From: Amycolatopsis viridis
GTDB lineage: Bacteria > Actinomycetota > Actinomycetes > Mycobacteriales > Pseudonocardiaceae
DNA: 64,000 nucleotides
Direction: 5' to 3'
Assembly (NCBI RefSeq): GCF_011758765.1
Contig: NZ_JAANOU010000001.1
Coordinates: 4,216,001-4,280,000 of the forward strand
Shown here: positions 26,707 to 35,881 of the stretch, piece after piece
How the letters are laid out: each line of letters begins with the position of its first letter
How positions within the stretch are numbered: the first letter of the stretch is position 1
The notes under the pieces: model-generated
The model's database searches: none
What the model saw: only the letters and a program-made list of their open reading frames with translations
Told to the model about the DNA's origin: nothing
Program-made: the position numbers and the translations under genes

Positions 26707-28557
26707 CTACTTCTTCTTGCCCTTGTCACCCGACGGCTCGTCGGTGGACAACGCGGCCACGAAGGCTTCCTGCGGAACCTCGACCCGGCCGATGTTCTTC
26801 ATCCGCTTCTTGCCTTCCTTCTGCTTCTCCAGCAGTTTCCGCTTGCGCGAGATGTCCCCGCCGTAGCACTTGGACAGCACGTCCTTGCGCATCGCCCGGA
26901 TCGTTTCGCGGGCGATGATCCGCGAGCCGACGGCCGCCTGGATGGGCACCTCGAACTGCTGCCGCGGGATCAGCTCACGCAGCCGCCCGGCCATCTTGTT
27001 GCCGTAGGTGTAGGCCGCGTCCTTGTGCACGATCGCGGAGAAGGCGTCCACCGGCTCGCCCTGCAGGAGGATGTCGACCTTGACCAGGTCGGCGACCTGC
27101 GTGCCGGCCTCCTCGTAGTCCAGCGAGGCGTAGCCGCGGGTGCGGGACTTCAGCGAGTCGAAGAAGTCGAAGATGATCTCGGCGAGCGGGATGTGGTAGC
27201 GCAGCTCGACGCGCTCCTCGGACAGGTAGTCCATGCCGAGCAGGTTGCCCCGCTTGCTCTGGCACAGCTCCATGATCGCGCCGATGAACTCCGACGGCGC
27301 GATCACCGTGACCTTCGACAGCGGCTCGTGCACCTCGGCGATCTTCACGCCGGTCGGCCAGTCGGACGGGTTGGTGACGTGCACGTCGGTGCCGTCGTCC
27401 TGCACCACCCGGTACTCCACGTTCGGCGCGGTCGCGATCAGGTCCAGGCCGAACTCGCGCTCGAGCCGGTCGCGGGTGATCTCCAGGTGCAGCAGGCCGA
27501 GGAAGCCGCAGCGGAACCCGAAGCCGAGCGCGACCGACGTCTCCGGCTCGAAGGTCAGCGCGGCGTCGTTGAGCTGCAACTTTTCCAGGGCCTCACGCAG
27601 CTCGGGGTAGTCCGAGCCGTCGACCGGGTAGAGGCCGGAGAAGACCATCGGCTTCGGGTCGCGGTACCCGGCCAGCGGCTCGGTGGCGCCCTTGCGCTCG
27701 GAGGTGACGGTGTCCCCGACCCTCGACTGGCGGACGTCCTTCACGCCGGTGATCAGGTAGCCCACCTCGCCCACGCCGAGGCCGGCGCTCGGCTTGGGCT
27801 CGGGCGAGATGATGCCGACCTCGAGCAGCTCGTGCGTCGCGCCGGTGGACATCATCCGGATCCGCTCGCGCGGGGTGATCCGGCCGTCCACGACGCGGAT
27901 GTAGGTGACGACACCGCGGTAGGTGTCGTACACCGAGTCGAAGATCATCGCGCGGGCCGGGGCGTCCGCGTCACCCACCGGCGGCGGCACCTGGCGGACC
28001 ACTTCGTCGAGCAGCTCCGTCACGCCGGCGCCCGTCTTCGCGGAGACGCGCAGCACCTCCGACGGGTCGCAGCCGATGATGTGCGCCAGCTCGGCGGCGT
28101 ACTTGTCGGGGTCGGCCGCGGGCAGGTCGATCTTGTTCAGGACCGGGATGATGTGCAGGTCCTTCTCGAGCGCCAGGTACAGGTTGGCCAGGGTCTGGGC
28201 CTCGATGCCCTGGGCCGCGTCGACCAGCAGGATCGCGCCCTCGCACGCCTCCAGGGCCCGGGAGACCTCGTAGGTGAAGTCCACGTGCCCGGGCGTGTCG
28301 ATGAGGTGCAGGACGTGGTCGCGGCCGTCGAGGCGCCACGGCAGCCGCACGTTCTGGGCCTTGATCGTGATGCCGCGCTCGCGCTCGATGTCCATCCGGT
28401 CGAGGTACTGCGCGCGCATGGCCCGCTCCTCGACCACGCCGGTGAGCTGCAGCATCCGGTCGGCCAGGGTGGACTTGCCGTGGTCGATGTGCGCGATGAT
28501 GCAGAAGTTCCGGATCTGCTCCGGCGGCGTGAAGGTCTGGTCGGCGAACGTGCTCAC
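26707..28557 (-). CDS. lepA: elongation factor 4 (LepA)
   Basis: A 616-residue ribosome-associated GTPase that back-translocates or remodels stalled ribosomes and helps 30S assembly. The G domain is complete: AHIDHGKST near residue 22, switch region [15 protein letters not shown] near 88 and NKID near 142; the C-terminal LepA-specific domain ends with the basic stretch [16 protein letters not shown]. Length is normal. It is monocistronic here and lies in the same general neighbourhood as rpsT and holA, as in mycobacteria. Confidence 0.97.
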   Translation of the reverse strand: MSTFADQTFTPPEQIRNFCIIAHIDHGKSTLADRMLQLTGVVEERAMRAQYLDRMDIERERGITIKAQNVRLPWRLDGRDHVLHLIDTPGHVDFTYEVSRALEACEGAILLVDAAQGIEAQTLANLYLALEKDLHIIPVLNKIDLPAADPDKYAAELAHIIGCDPSEVLRVSAKTGAGVTELLDEVVRQVPPPVGDADAPARAMIFDSVYDTYRGVVTYIRVVDGRITPRERIRMMSTGATHELLEVGIISPEPKPSAGLGVGEVGYLITGVKDVRQSRVGDTVTSERKGATEPLAGYRDPKPMVFSGLYPVDGSDYPELREALEKLQLNDAALTFEPETSVALGFGFRCGFLGLLHLEITRDRLEREFGLDLIATAPNVEYRVVQDDGTDVHVTNPSDWPTGVKIAEVHEPLSKVTVIAPSEFIGAIMELCQSKRGNLLGMDYLSEERVELRYHIPLAEIIFDFFDSLKSRTRGYASLDYEEAGTQVADLVKVDILLQGEPVDAFSAIVHKDAAYTYGNKMAGRLRELIPRQQFEVPIQAAVGSRIIARETIRAMRKDVLSKCYGGDISRKRKLLEKQKEGKKRMKNIGRVEVPQEAFVAALSTDEPSGDKGKKK

Positions 28558-28659
28558 TCGGGTCCTCGGCTCGTCGTGGGGTACGCCTCCATGTTCCCAT
28601 GCCCGATTTCCGGGTCATCCCCGATGCCGGTGAGCGGTGCCGAGTGCTGACCTGGAGGT

Positions 28660-29259
28660 ATGAGCACAACGATCGAGGAGATCCGCGACCGGGCCTTCGG
28701 CCACCCGCGGGGGCTGCTGGGCCGCCTGGGCGGGATCGTGATGGCGTACGGCAACGGCGCGACGGAACGCCACGTGGTGGATGTGGCCAGGCTCACGCCG
28801 GCGGAGACGGTGCTGGTGGTGGGGCCGGGGCCGGGGGTCGGGCTGCAGCTGGCCGGACAGCGTGCCCGCAGCGCGATCGGGGTGGACCCGTCGCCGGAGA
28901 TGCGAGCGCTCGCCGAGGCCCGCTGCGCGGCCGAGGTGTCCGCGGGGCGCGTGCGGCTGGCGGCCGGGTCGGCGGGGCGGACCGGCCTGGCCCCGGCCGC
29001 GGTGGACGTCGTGCTGAGCGTGAACAACGTCGAGTTGTGGCCCGACCGCGCCGAGGGGTTCGCCGAGCTGCTGCGGGTGCTGCGCCCCGGTGGCCGGCTG
29101 GTGCTCTCCGCGCACGAGAAGTGGCTGCCCGTGCCGCGGCACGCGCTCGCGGCGGAACTCACCGAGGCGGGCTTCACGGACCTGCAAACCTGGGTGTGGC
29201 AGCCCCCCGGCCTCACCGCGCCACTGGCCGCGCAGTTCCGCGCCCGCCGCCCGGAATAG
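28660..29259 (+). CDS. class I SAM-dependent methyltransferase
   Basis: A 199-residue Rossmann methyltransferase. Motif I is VLVVGPGPGVGLQL near residue 44, the acidic motif II IGVDPSPEM near 69, and the post-motif LRVLRPGGRLVLSAHEKW near 140. Substrate cannot be inferred; small free-standing proteins like this act on diverse metabolites. Divergent from lepA with about 100 nt between; the ATG has GGAGG upstream (ACCTGGAGGT). Confidence 0.85.
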   Translation: MSTTIEEIRDRAFGHPRGLLGRLGGIVMAYGNGATERHVVDVARLTPAETVLVVGPGPGVGLQLAGQRARSAIGVDPSPEMRALAEARCAAEVSAGRVRLAAGSAGRTGLAPAAVDVVLSVNNVELWPDRAEGFAELLRVLRPGGRLVLSAHEKWLPVPRHALAAELTEAGFTDLQTWVWQPPGLTAPLAAQFRARRPE

Positions 29260-29420
29260 CGCCGGCGCCGCACTCCGCCGCCGCGGACCCACGCCCAGCG
29301 GCCCCCAGCGCGACAACCACGGCCCCACCGCTCACGTCCTGCCGCCCTTGACCCCGCGGTCACCGCCGCACACCACGCTCAGCGCCTTCAGGAGTGCCGC
29401 CTCAGGTGCGGCGGAGCGGG

Positions 29421-29801
29421 TCACTGCGCACGGATGTCCGTCCGTAGTGGATGGTCCGGCGGGATCTCCACCAGCACGATCGTCGTCCCGTCCGGGTCGG
29501 AGATGTGGGCCTCGTCCAGGCCCCACGGCTCGCGGCGAGCTTCCCGGTCGGGCCGCACGCCCCGCTCGGCCAGCTCGGCCAGCGTGGCTTCGAGGTCGCG
29601 AACCTGGAACCACAGCTCGACGTCGGGACTGGCGCCCTTCTCGCCGCGGCCGACGACCTCCAGGTACCCCTGACCGGTGAAGAAGACGGTGCCTCCGGGG
29701 AACGTGCGGTAGATCGCCAGGCCGAGCACATCCCGGTAGAACGCCGTGGTCTTCTCCGGGTCGCGGGGGTGGATCAGCACCCGGCTGCTCAGCACGTCCA
29801 T
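29421..29801 (-). CDS. VOC-family (glyoxalase/bleomycin-resistance fold) protein
   Basis: A 126-residue metal-binding VOC protein with two beta-alpha-beta-beta-beta repeats. RVLIHPRDPEKTTAFYRDVLGL starts the first (His and Tyr as in family), and WGLDEAHISDPDGTTIVLVEIP closes the second with the usual Glu ligand. Activity is unknown. It lies 22 nt before the EamA transporter gene in the antisense-running group and may be co-transcribed with it. Confidence 0.85.
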   Translation of the reverse strand: MDVLSSRVLIHPRDPEKTTAFYRDVLGLAIYRTFPGGTVFFTGQGYLEVVGRGEKGASPDVELWFQVRDLEATLAELAERGVRPDREARREPWGLDEAHISDPDGTTIVLVEIPPDHPLRTDIRAQ

Positions 29802-29823
29802 GTCTCCTGCCTACCCCAGCCGC

Positions 29824-30687
29824 TCAGGACGCCGCAATCGCGGCGATCCCGGCCAGGACGACCACGGAGCCGATCAGCCGGCGCGCCGGGTGCGGCTCGC
29901 GCAGCACGAGCCACCCGGCGAGGCCGCCCAGGACGATGCTGACCTCCCGGGCCGGCGCGACCAGGCTGACCGGGGCCATGCGCATGGCGTAGAGCACGAG
30001 CACGTAGGCGACCGGCGACAGCACCCCGACGAGCACGACCTCCCGCCGGTGCGACCGCCACAGCACGCCGGTCTCGCCGCGGGAACGCAGGGCGGTGGGC
30101 GTGAGCAGCACGCTCTGCAGCACCGCGCCGGACGCGAAGTAGATCAGCGGCGGGACGGCGAGGGCGGTCACGGCGTGGTCGTCCCAGAGCGTGTAGGCGG
30201 CGATGGTGACGCCGGTGAGCAGCCCGTAGAGGACGCCCGCGCGCCGGGCCCGCGCATCGGCCGCCGAACGTGACCCCAGCCCGATCACCAGCACCCCGGC
30301 CACGACCAGGAACGCCCCGGCGAGCCCGAGCCACCCCGGCCGCTCCCCGAGCAGGATGACGGCGGAGAGCACCGACAGCAGCGGTCCGCTCCCCCGGGCC
30401 AGCGGGTAGACGACGGACAGGTCACCCACGCGGTAACCGCGCTGCAGCACGACGCCGTAGGCGATGTGGAAGATCGCGGTGAGCAGCGCAGCCGGCAACC
30501 ATGTCCAATGTGGACGTTCGCCGCCCACCAGGAGCGCGAGGATGGCGAGTGGGGCGCACACGACCGCGGAGACCGTGTAGTAGAGGAAGACGAACGGGGC
30601 GCCGGCATCGACCCGCTTGGCCGCGAGGTTCCACCCGGCGTGCACGACGGCGGCGGTGAGGACGAACCCCAGCGCGGTGCCGTTCAC
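29824..30687 (-). CDS. EamA/DMT-family transporter
   Basis: A 287-residue membrane protein with ten predicted helices in two EamA repeats; AAVVHAGWNLAAKR opens the first, and GERPGWLGLAGAFLVVAGV ends it. Such proteins export metabolites or amino acids. GTG 30687 is chosen because GGAGG stands 4 nt upstream; the frame is open far beyond but without similarity. It is divergent from rpsT. Confidence 0.85.
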   Translation of the reverse strand: MNGTALGFVLTAAVVHAGWNLAAKRVDAGAPFVFLYYTVSAVVCAPLAILALLVGGERPHWTWLPAALLTAIFHIAYGVVLQRGYRVGDLSVVYPLARGSGPLLSVLSAVILLGERPGWLGLAGAFLVVAGVLVIGLGSRSAADARARRAGVLYGLLTGVTIAAYTLWDDHAVTALAVPPLIYFASGAVLQSVLLTPTALRSRGETGVLWRSHRREVVLVGVLSPVAYVLVLYAMRMAPVSLVAPAREVSIVLGGLAGWLVLREPHPARRLIGSVVVLAGIAAIAAS

Positions 30688-30840
30688 GCGCCTCCCTCCC
30701 GGCCGGTGCGAATGCCACCCTAACGCCCTGCTAACCTTGACGGTCGTTGCCGTGTGGCATTCCGCCAGGGAGGAAACCCGCACGCCGGGGCCGGTACAGC
30801 GCGGCAGCGACACCCACCGACAGATCGAAGGAGCGCCTTC

Positions 30841-31101
30841 ATGGCCAACATCAAGTCCCAGATCAAGCGCATCAAGACCAATGAGAAGGCGCGCCAGCGC
30901 AACCAGTCGGTCAAGTCCTCGGTGAAGACCGCGATCCGCAAGTTCCGCGAGGCCGCCGAGTCGGGCGACAAGGCCAAGGCCATCGAGCTGCAGCAGGTCG
31001 CGGCTCGCGCCCTGGACAAGGCCGCCGGCAAGGGCGTCATCCACGCGAACCAGGCCGCGAACAAGAAGTCGGCCATGGCCAAGCGCGTCAACCAGCTCTG
31101 A
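30841..31101 (+). CDS. rpsT: 30S ribosomal protein S20
   Basis: An 86-residue basic helical protein that binds the 5' domain of 16S rRNA in the 30S subunit. [21 protein letters not shown] is the conserved N-terminus, and the C-terminal [19 protein letters not shown] matches actinobacterial S20. AAGGAG lies upstream of ATG 30841. Position opposite holA is conserved in mycobacteria. Confidence 0.97.
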   Translation: MANIKSQIKRIKTNEKARQRNQSVKSSVKTAIRKFREAAESGDKAKAIELQQVAARALDKAAGKGVIHANQAANKKSAMAKRVNQL

Positions 31102-31758
31102 GCTTGATCTTCGTGTAACGCGGCGTGCATCCGGCAGGGTGCCCGCCCCGCTCACGTTTCCCCTCGCACCGGCACCCCGCCGCCCAGTTCCCGGAGCCGG
31201 CGTCCCACGCCTCGCCCGGGGCCATCCGCCGGCCTGCGCGACGTGCCCTGCATCAGCCGGCGCCCCGCCCAGCTCCAACGCCATCCCGGGCGGCCGCCAG
31301 GACCAATCACAGCGACCACCGGCGCCGGTCCGGAGCGGCTCTCCCGCGAGGCTGCCGGTAAACCTCCAGATCACCGCGTGTGCAGCGCGCCCGGGGCCGC
31401 CTCACGGCGCAAGCGCCGCCCGCCGAGACGCACCACAGCGCCACCCCCGGCGCACGTCGCGAGCGGATGCCCGCAAGACCTACCCCGGGCGTACGGCACG
31501 AGCAGCTCCGCACGAGGCCCGCCCCAAATACCCGCCCCAGCACGACCCGAGCGGCTCCCGCCACGGCCAGCCACAGTGCCCGCCGCAAGCGCCGGCGCTC
31601 AGGACGCATCGCAGCGCCAACCTCGCAGGTCACCAGCGCGGAGCCCCACGGCCGCACGACAGCGCCAGGCGCAAGCGCCGCCGCGTGAGGCCCACCCCAG
31701 CGCACGCCGCAGCGGACGCCGCAAGCACGGCCGGCCCCAGGCGCCACTGATCGTCCGG
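31102..31758. repeat. GC-rich degenerate repeat island between rpsT and holA
   Basis: No convincing gene is seen in this 0.65 kb. The sequence is very GC-rich and contains degenerate repeats: blocks around GCAAGCGCCG followed by a GACGCA...CAGCGCC-like tail occur near 31408, 31583 and 31671, with further partial copies between. All frames stay open for long stretches only because stops are rare at this composition. The function is unknown. Confidence 0.5.
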
Positions 31759-32739
31759 TCAGCGCTTGTCGCGGGCCGAGGCGAGTTCCAGGACGGCCCG
31801 TTCGAGGGCGTACGAGGGGTCCGCGGCCTGGCCCTTGACCTCGGCGTTGACCCGGGCCACCACGGCCATCGCCTCGGCGAGGCCGGCCTGCGTCCAGCCG
31901 CGGGACTGCCCCTGGGCCTTGCGGATCTTCCACGGCGGCATGCCCAGCTCGCCCGCCATCTGGTTCGGGTTGCCGCGGCCTGCCGCCGATACTCGCGCGA
32001 TGGTGCGCACCGCGTCGGCGAGGGCGTCGGCGATCAGGACGTGCGCGACGCCGATCTGCAGCGCCCACCGCATCGCTTCCAGCGCCGCGCCGCGCTCCCC
32101 CGCAACGGCTTTCTCGGCGACGGCGAAGCCGGTCACGTCCGCCCGGCCCCGGTGGTACCGGCGCACCGCCTCCTCGTCGACCCGGCCCCCGGAATCGGCC
32201 ACCAGCTGCGACGCGGCCGCGGCCAGCTCGCGCAGGTCCGACCCGACGGCATCGATCAGGGCCGCGACACCCGCGGGGTCGATCTTGCCGCCGGCCTGCC
32301 GGACCTCGTTGCGGACGAACGACTCCCGCTCCGCCGGTCGGGTGATCTTCGGGCACTCGGTGACCCCGGCTCCCGCCTTGCGCAGGGCCGCCGGCAGGGC
32401 CTTGGCGGCCTTGCTGCGGCCGCCGCCGGTGTGGACGACGACGAGGACGACCCCCTCGGCCGGCATCTTCGCGTACGCGAGCACCGCGTCGGCCAGTTCC
32501 TGCCCGATGTCCTGCGCACCGTCGAGGACGATCACCCGGCCTTCGCTGAACAGGGACGGGCTGACCAGCTCGGCCAGGGCCGGTGGCGTGAGGTCGGGCA
32601 CGCGGACCTTCGTGAGCTCGGCCGTCGGGTCGTCCCGGCGGGCCTGCTCCAGAGCGTTCCGGACGGCGCGCTCGACGAGCAACTCCTCTTCGCCGAGCAC
32701 GAGCTGCAAGGGGGTGGACGTGGTTGCCGACGCGGTCAC
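31759..32739 (-). CDS. holA: DNA polymerase III subunit delta
   Basis: A 326-residue clamp-loader subunit that opens the beta clamp. LQLVLGEEELLVERAV at the N-terminus, PSLFSEGRVIVLDGAQDIG near residue 68 and the C-terminal helical domain with MPPWKIRKAQGQSRGW fit actinobacterial HolA. GTG 32739 is chosen because it begins the homologous region and a plausible -10 (GGATTC) stands just upstream, suggesting a leaderless message; upstream in-frame codons are not similar to the family. comEC would be the expected neighbour in mycobacteria; here thrC lies in between. Confidence 0.92.
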   Translation of the reverse strand: MTASATTSTPLQLVLGEEELLVERAVRNALEQARRDDPTAELTKVRVPDLTPPALAELVSPSLFSEGRVIVLDGAQDIGQELADAVLAYAKMPAEGVVLVVVHTGGGRSKAAKALPAALRKAGAGVTECPKITRPAERESFVRNEVRQAGGKIDPAGVAALIDAVGSDLRELAAAASQLVADSGGRVDEEAVRRYHRGRADVTGFAVAEKAVAGERGAALEAMRWALQIGVAHVLIADALADAVRTIARVSAAGRGNPNQMAGELGMPPWKIRKAQGQSRGWTQAGLAEAMAVVARVNAEVKGQAADPSYALERAVLELASARDKR

Positions 32740-32877
32740 GTCCCGAATCCTGCCACGAGCCACCGACAGCTCCGGAGCGTGATGAAACCCGCAGGGGCAT
32801 GGCGTGGCCCGAGCGGTGTGCCGTATGTTGTCACACAGGCATCGCCCGAGGGCGATCACCACCACAACCGAATACCG

Positions 32878-33006
32878 CTCATCCAGAGGGGCAGAGGGAA
32901 CGGCCCGACGAAGCCCCGGCAACCGGCGTCAGCCTGTCATCTCGAGTCCGCGAGGTAGCTGGCGATCACGGTGCCAATTCCGGCCCGCGTCAGCGGGACA
33001 GATGAG
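32878..33006 (+). promoter_or_regulatory. SAM-I (S-box) riboswitch upstream of thrC
   Basis: The conserved S-box blocks are present in order: CTCATCCAGAG (P1/P2 start), GCAGAGGGAACGGCCCGACGA (kink-turn and P2/P3), CCCCGGCAACC, GGTGCCAATTCC, and the closing P1 strand AGATGAG. Only 14 nt separate P1 from the thrC start, and GAGGAAGGAACCTC folds into a small hairpin with the ribosome binding site in its loop, so control is probably translational. Assigned by motif, not by covariance search. Confidence 0.93.
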
Positions 33007-33020
33007 GAAGGAACCTCGCG

Positions 33021-34286
33021 ATGACCGCAGCCCTCGATTCGACCACCACCCGCCGCACCGTCGACCTCGGACCGGCCGTGGAACTGGTCTCCAAGGAAGA
33101 GGGCCACCGCCAGCCGCTCGCTCCGGAGTTCGTCTCCGCCGAGGACTTCTCACCGCTCGAGGTCGCCTACGACTTCGGCCGGGTGCGCCGCGAGGACATC
33201 CAGGCCGGCCCGCGCAACATCTGGCGCTACAAGAAGCTGCTCCCGGTGCCCTCGAACGTCGAGGAGATCCCGAACACCGAACCGGGCTGTACCAGGCTGG
33301 TGAAGGCCGATCGGCTCGCGAAGGCTCTCGGCGTGAAGAGCCTCTGGGTCAAGGACGACACCGGCAACCCCACCCACTCGTTCAAGGACCGCGTCGTCGC
33401 CGTCGCCCTCGCCGCCGCCCGCGAGTTCGGGTTCGACACCCTGGCCTGCCCGTCCACCGGCAACCTGGCCAACGCTGTCGCCGCGGCGGCGGCCCGCGCC
33501 GGCTGGCAGTCCGTCGTGCTGATCCCGTCGTCGCTCGAGCGCGCGAAGGTCCTGACCACCGCGGTCTACGACGGCAACCTCGTCGCGGTCGACGGCAACT
33601 ACGACGACGTCAACCGCCTGGCCACCGAGCTGGCCGCCGAGCACGAGAACTGGGCGTTCGTGAACGTCAACGTGCGCCCCTACTACTCCGAGGGCTCGAA
33701 GACGCTGGCCTACGAGGTCGCCGAGCAGCTCGGCTGGCGGATCCCGCAGCAGATCGTCGTGCCGATCGCCTCGGGCTCGCAGCTGACCAAGGTGGACAAG
33801 GGCTTCCGTGAGTTCGCCAAGCTCGGCCTGGTCGAGGACACCCCGTACAAGGTTTTCGGCGCCCAGGCGGCCGGCTGCTCGCCGGTCTCCACGGCCTTCC
33901 GCAACGGTCACGACGTGGTCCAGCCGGTCAAGCCGGACACCATCGCCCGCTCTCTGGCGATCGGCAATCCGGCCGACGGCCCCTACGTGCTCGACACGGT
34001 CCGCCGCACCGGTGGCGCGATCGAGGACGTGACCGACGCGGAGGTCGTCGAGGGCATTCGCCTGCTGGCCCGCACCGAGGGCATCTTCACCGAGACCGCC
34101 GGCGGGGTCACCGTCGCGACGGCGAAGAAGCTCATCGAGGCCGGCAAGATCGACCCGGACGCCGAGACCGTCCTGCTGATCACCGGCGACGGCCTGAAGA
34201 CCCTGGATGCGATCGAGAACGAGGTCGGGCCGAAGGCGACGGTCCCGCCGTCGGCGGCAGCCGTGCACGAGGCTCTCGGTCTCTGA
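33021..34286 (+). CDS. thrC: threonine synthase
   Basis: A 421-residue PLP enzyme converting O-phospho-L-homoserine to L-threonine. The PLP lysine motif PTHSFKDRVVAVAL is near residue 113, the phosphate loop PSTGNLANAVA near 148, and SGSQLTKVDKGFREF near 252; the long N-terminal arm resembles plant-type threonine synthases. ATG 33021 has AGGAAGGA upstream. No hom or thrB neighbours are present, so it stands alone behind a SAM-I riboswitch. It converges on comEC with 12 nt between. Confidence 0.94.
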   Translation: MTAALDSTTTRRTVDLGPAVELVSKEEGHRQPLAPEFVSAEDFSPLEVAYDFGRVRREDIQAGPRNIWRYKKLLPVPSNVEEIPNTEPGCTRLVKADRLAKALGVKSLWVKDDTGNPTHSFKDRVVAVALAAAREFGFDTLACPSTGNLANAVAAAAARAGWQSVVLIPSSLERAKVLTTAVYDGNLVAVDGNYDDVNRLATELAAEHENWAFVNVNVRPYYSEGSKTLAYEVAEQLGWRIPQQIVVPIASGSQLTKVDKGFREFAKLGLVEDTPYKVFGAQAAGCSPVSTAFRNGHDVVQPVKPDTIARSLAIGNPADGPYVLDTVRRTGGAIEDVTDAEVVEGIRLLARTEGIFTETAGGVTVATAKKLIEAGKIDPDAETVLLITGDGLKTLDAIENEVGPKATVPPSAAAVHEALGL

Positions 34287-34298
34287 TCACGCTGCAGC

Positions 34299-35624
34299 TC
34301 ACTTTCCCCGGCGCACCACGGCGGGGCCGGACTGATCGGGGATCACCGCGGTGTCGCCGTCGGTGTCCGTGCGGGCGACGAGCGCACCGTCCGCGGTCAG
34401 GGTGTCGAGTGTCGTGCGGTTCGGGTGACCGTAGCGGTTGCCCGAACCGACGCTGACCAGCGCCAGCCGTGCGGACACCGCGGCGAGGAACTGTGGCAGT
34501 GAGAACCTGCTGCCGTGGTGCGGGACCTTGATGACGTCGGCGCGCACGTCTGCGCCCGAGGCGAGCAGGTCGGCCTGTGCGGCCAGCTCCACATCACCGG
34601 TCAGCAGCACACGGCCCGCCGGTGTAGCCGCGCGCAGCACGACCGAGCCGTTGTTGATCTGTGTTCCGTCGTCGTCCTCCTCTTCGGACACGTATCCGGG
34701 GCCCAGCACCTCCAGGGTCAGCGCGGGCCACTCGAGCCGCCGTCCCGGTTCCAGTTCGAGCAGGGGGACACCGTGGCGCGCCGCGATCTGGCCGACTTGC
34801 CGCCAGGCCCAGTCCGGCTGCCGGCCGGGCCCGACCGCGACCGCCCCGACCGTCCGACCCTCGAACACCGAGGCCAACCCGCCGATGTGGTCGGCGTGCA
34901 GGTGGCTCAACACCACCAGCGGCACCCGCTCGACCCCGAGCCGGTCCAGGCACCGGTCCACCGGGCCCGGCTCCGGGCCGGTGTCCACCACGATCGCTCG
35001 TCCCGGTTCCCCGGTGGCCAGCGCGAGGGCGTCCCCCTGACCGACGTCGCACGCCACGACCGTCCAGCGCGCCGGCGGCCACCCGGGCGCGATGACCTTG
35101 CCCGGCACGACGATCAGCAGCCCGCCGACCAGGATCAGCGCCAGCAGCACCCGCAGGCCCCGCCTCCGCAGGGCCAGCACCACGGCGGTCGCGACCACCA
35201 AGGCGAGGAAGCCGCCCCACCAGCCGCCGGGCCACGGCAGCACCGCTCCGGGCACCGCCGACGCCCGTCGAGCGACGACGATCAGCCACCCCGCCTCCGG
35301 ACCAGCCAGACGCGCAACCACCTCACCACCCGACGGCCACACGACGGCGACGAGCGTCGCGAGCACCCCGAACACCGTCGCGGAAGCGACCACGGGCGCG
35401 GCGAGCACGTTCGCCGCCACACTGACCACGCTCAGCTGCCCGGCCATGCCGGCCACCACCGGCGCGGTCACCACGAACGCCGCCGCCGGGACCGCGAGCC
35501 CTTCGGCGACACCCGCCGGAACTCCCCGGTGCTGGAGGACTTCCGCCCACCGCGGCGCCAGCAGCACCAGCCCAGCGGTCGCGATCACCGACAACGCGAA
35601 CCCGAAGCTCACGGCCATCGCCGG
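34299..35624 (-). pseudogene. comEC: comEC, 3' part (split by the prophage)
   Basis: This fragment encodes the C-terminal 442 codons of ComEC: the rear of the membrane competence domain (SFGFALSVIATAGLVLLAPRW onward) and the metallo-beta-lactamase-like domain with VLSHLHADHIGG and KVPHHGSRFS. It continues in frame, across the 15-bp core at 35610-35624, from the 5' part at 60651-61691. Joined, the protein is 783 residues, a normal ComEC size. An ATG inside the core (35618) could in principle start a separate protein lacking the first helices. ComEC is the inner-membrane channel for DNA uptake. Confidence 0.92.
35610..35624. other. attL core
   Basis: CACGGCCATCGCCGG here is identical to 60651-60665. 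Both copies lie at the point where comEC homology stops, and the bases beyond differ on each side, so this is the crossover core of the integrated element. Confidence 0.9.
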
Positions 35625-35728
35625 GGAAAGGTTCGCCTACCTGCGCGAATAGGGTCGATCACGGCCCTGAACAGGGCATTCGACGTTTACTGACGTTGGT
35701 CGGAGTTGAACGCTTTCGACTGTCGAAC

Positions 35729-35747
35729 GGAACAGAGACGGAACGGA
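35729..35747 (+). repeat. left integrase arm-type site candidate
   Basis: GGAACAGAGACGGAACGGA matches 60558-60576 at 18 of 19 positions in the same orientation. The copies are 105 nt and 75 nt inside attL and attR. Paired repeats just inside the cores are the usual layout of arm-binding sites for tyrosine integrases. Confidence 0.6.
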
Positions 35748-35881
35748 CCCAGCCCGCGATCACCCCGTCGCGGGTCCTGTACCTCCCATGCTGGCCGGCC
35801 TCGTTCCCGGATCCGGCCCACGAGCGGTGTGTAAATCCCGGCCACGCCCGAACGACCGTGGTGGAGTGCGAGTGGCCAGCC

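Noticed and set aside
31307-32800. Long minus-strand frame parallel to holA and through the repeat island
   Set aside because: It is a shadow of holA in another frame; the remainder is composed of repeat-derived Arg, Gly and Ala.
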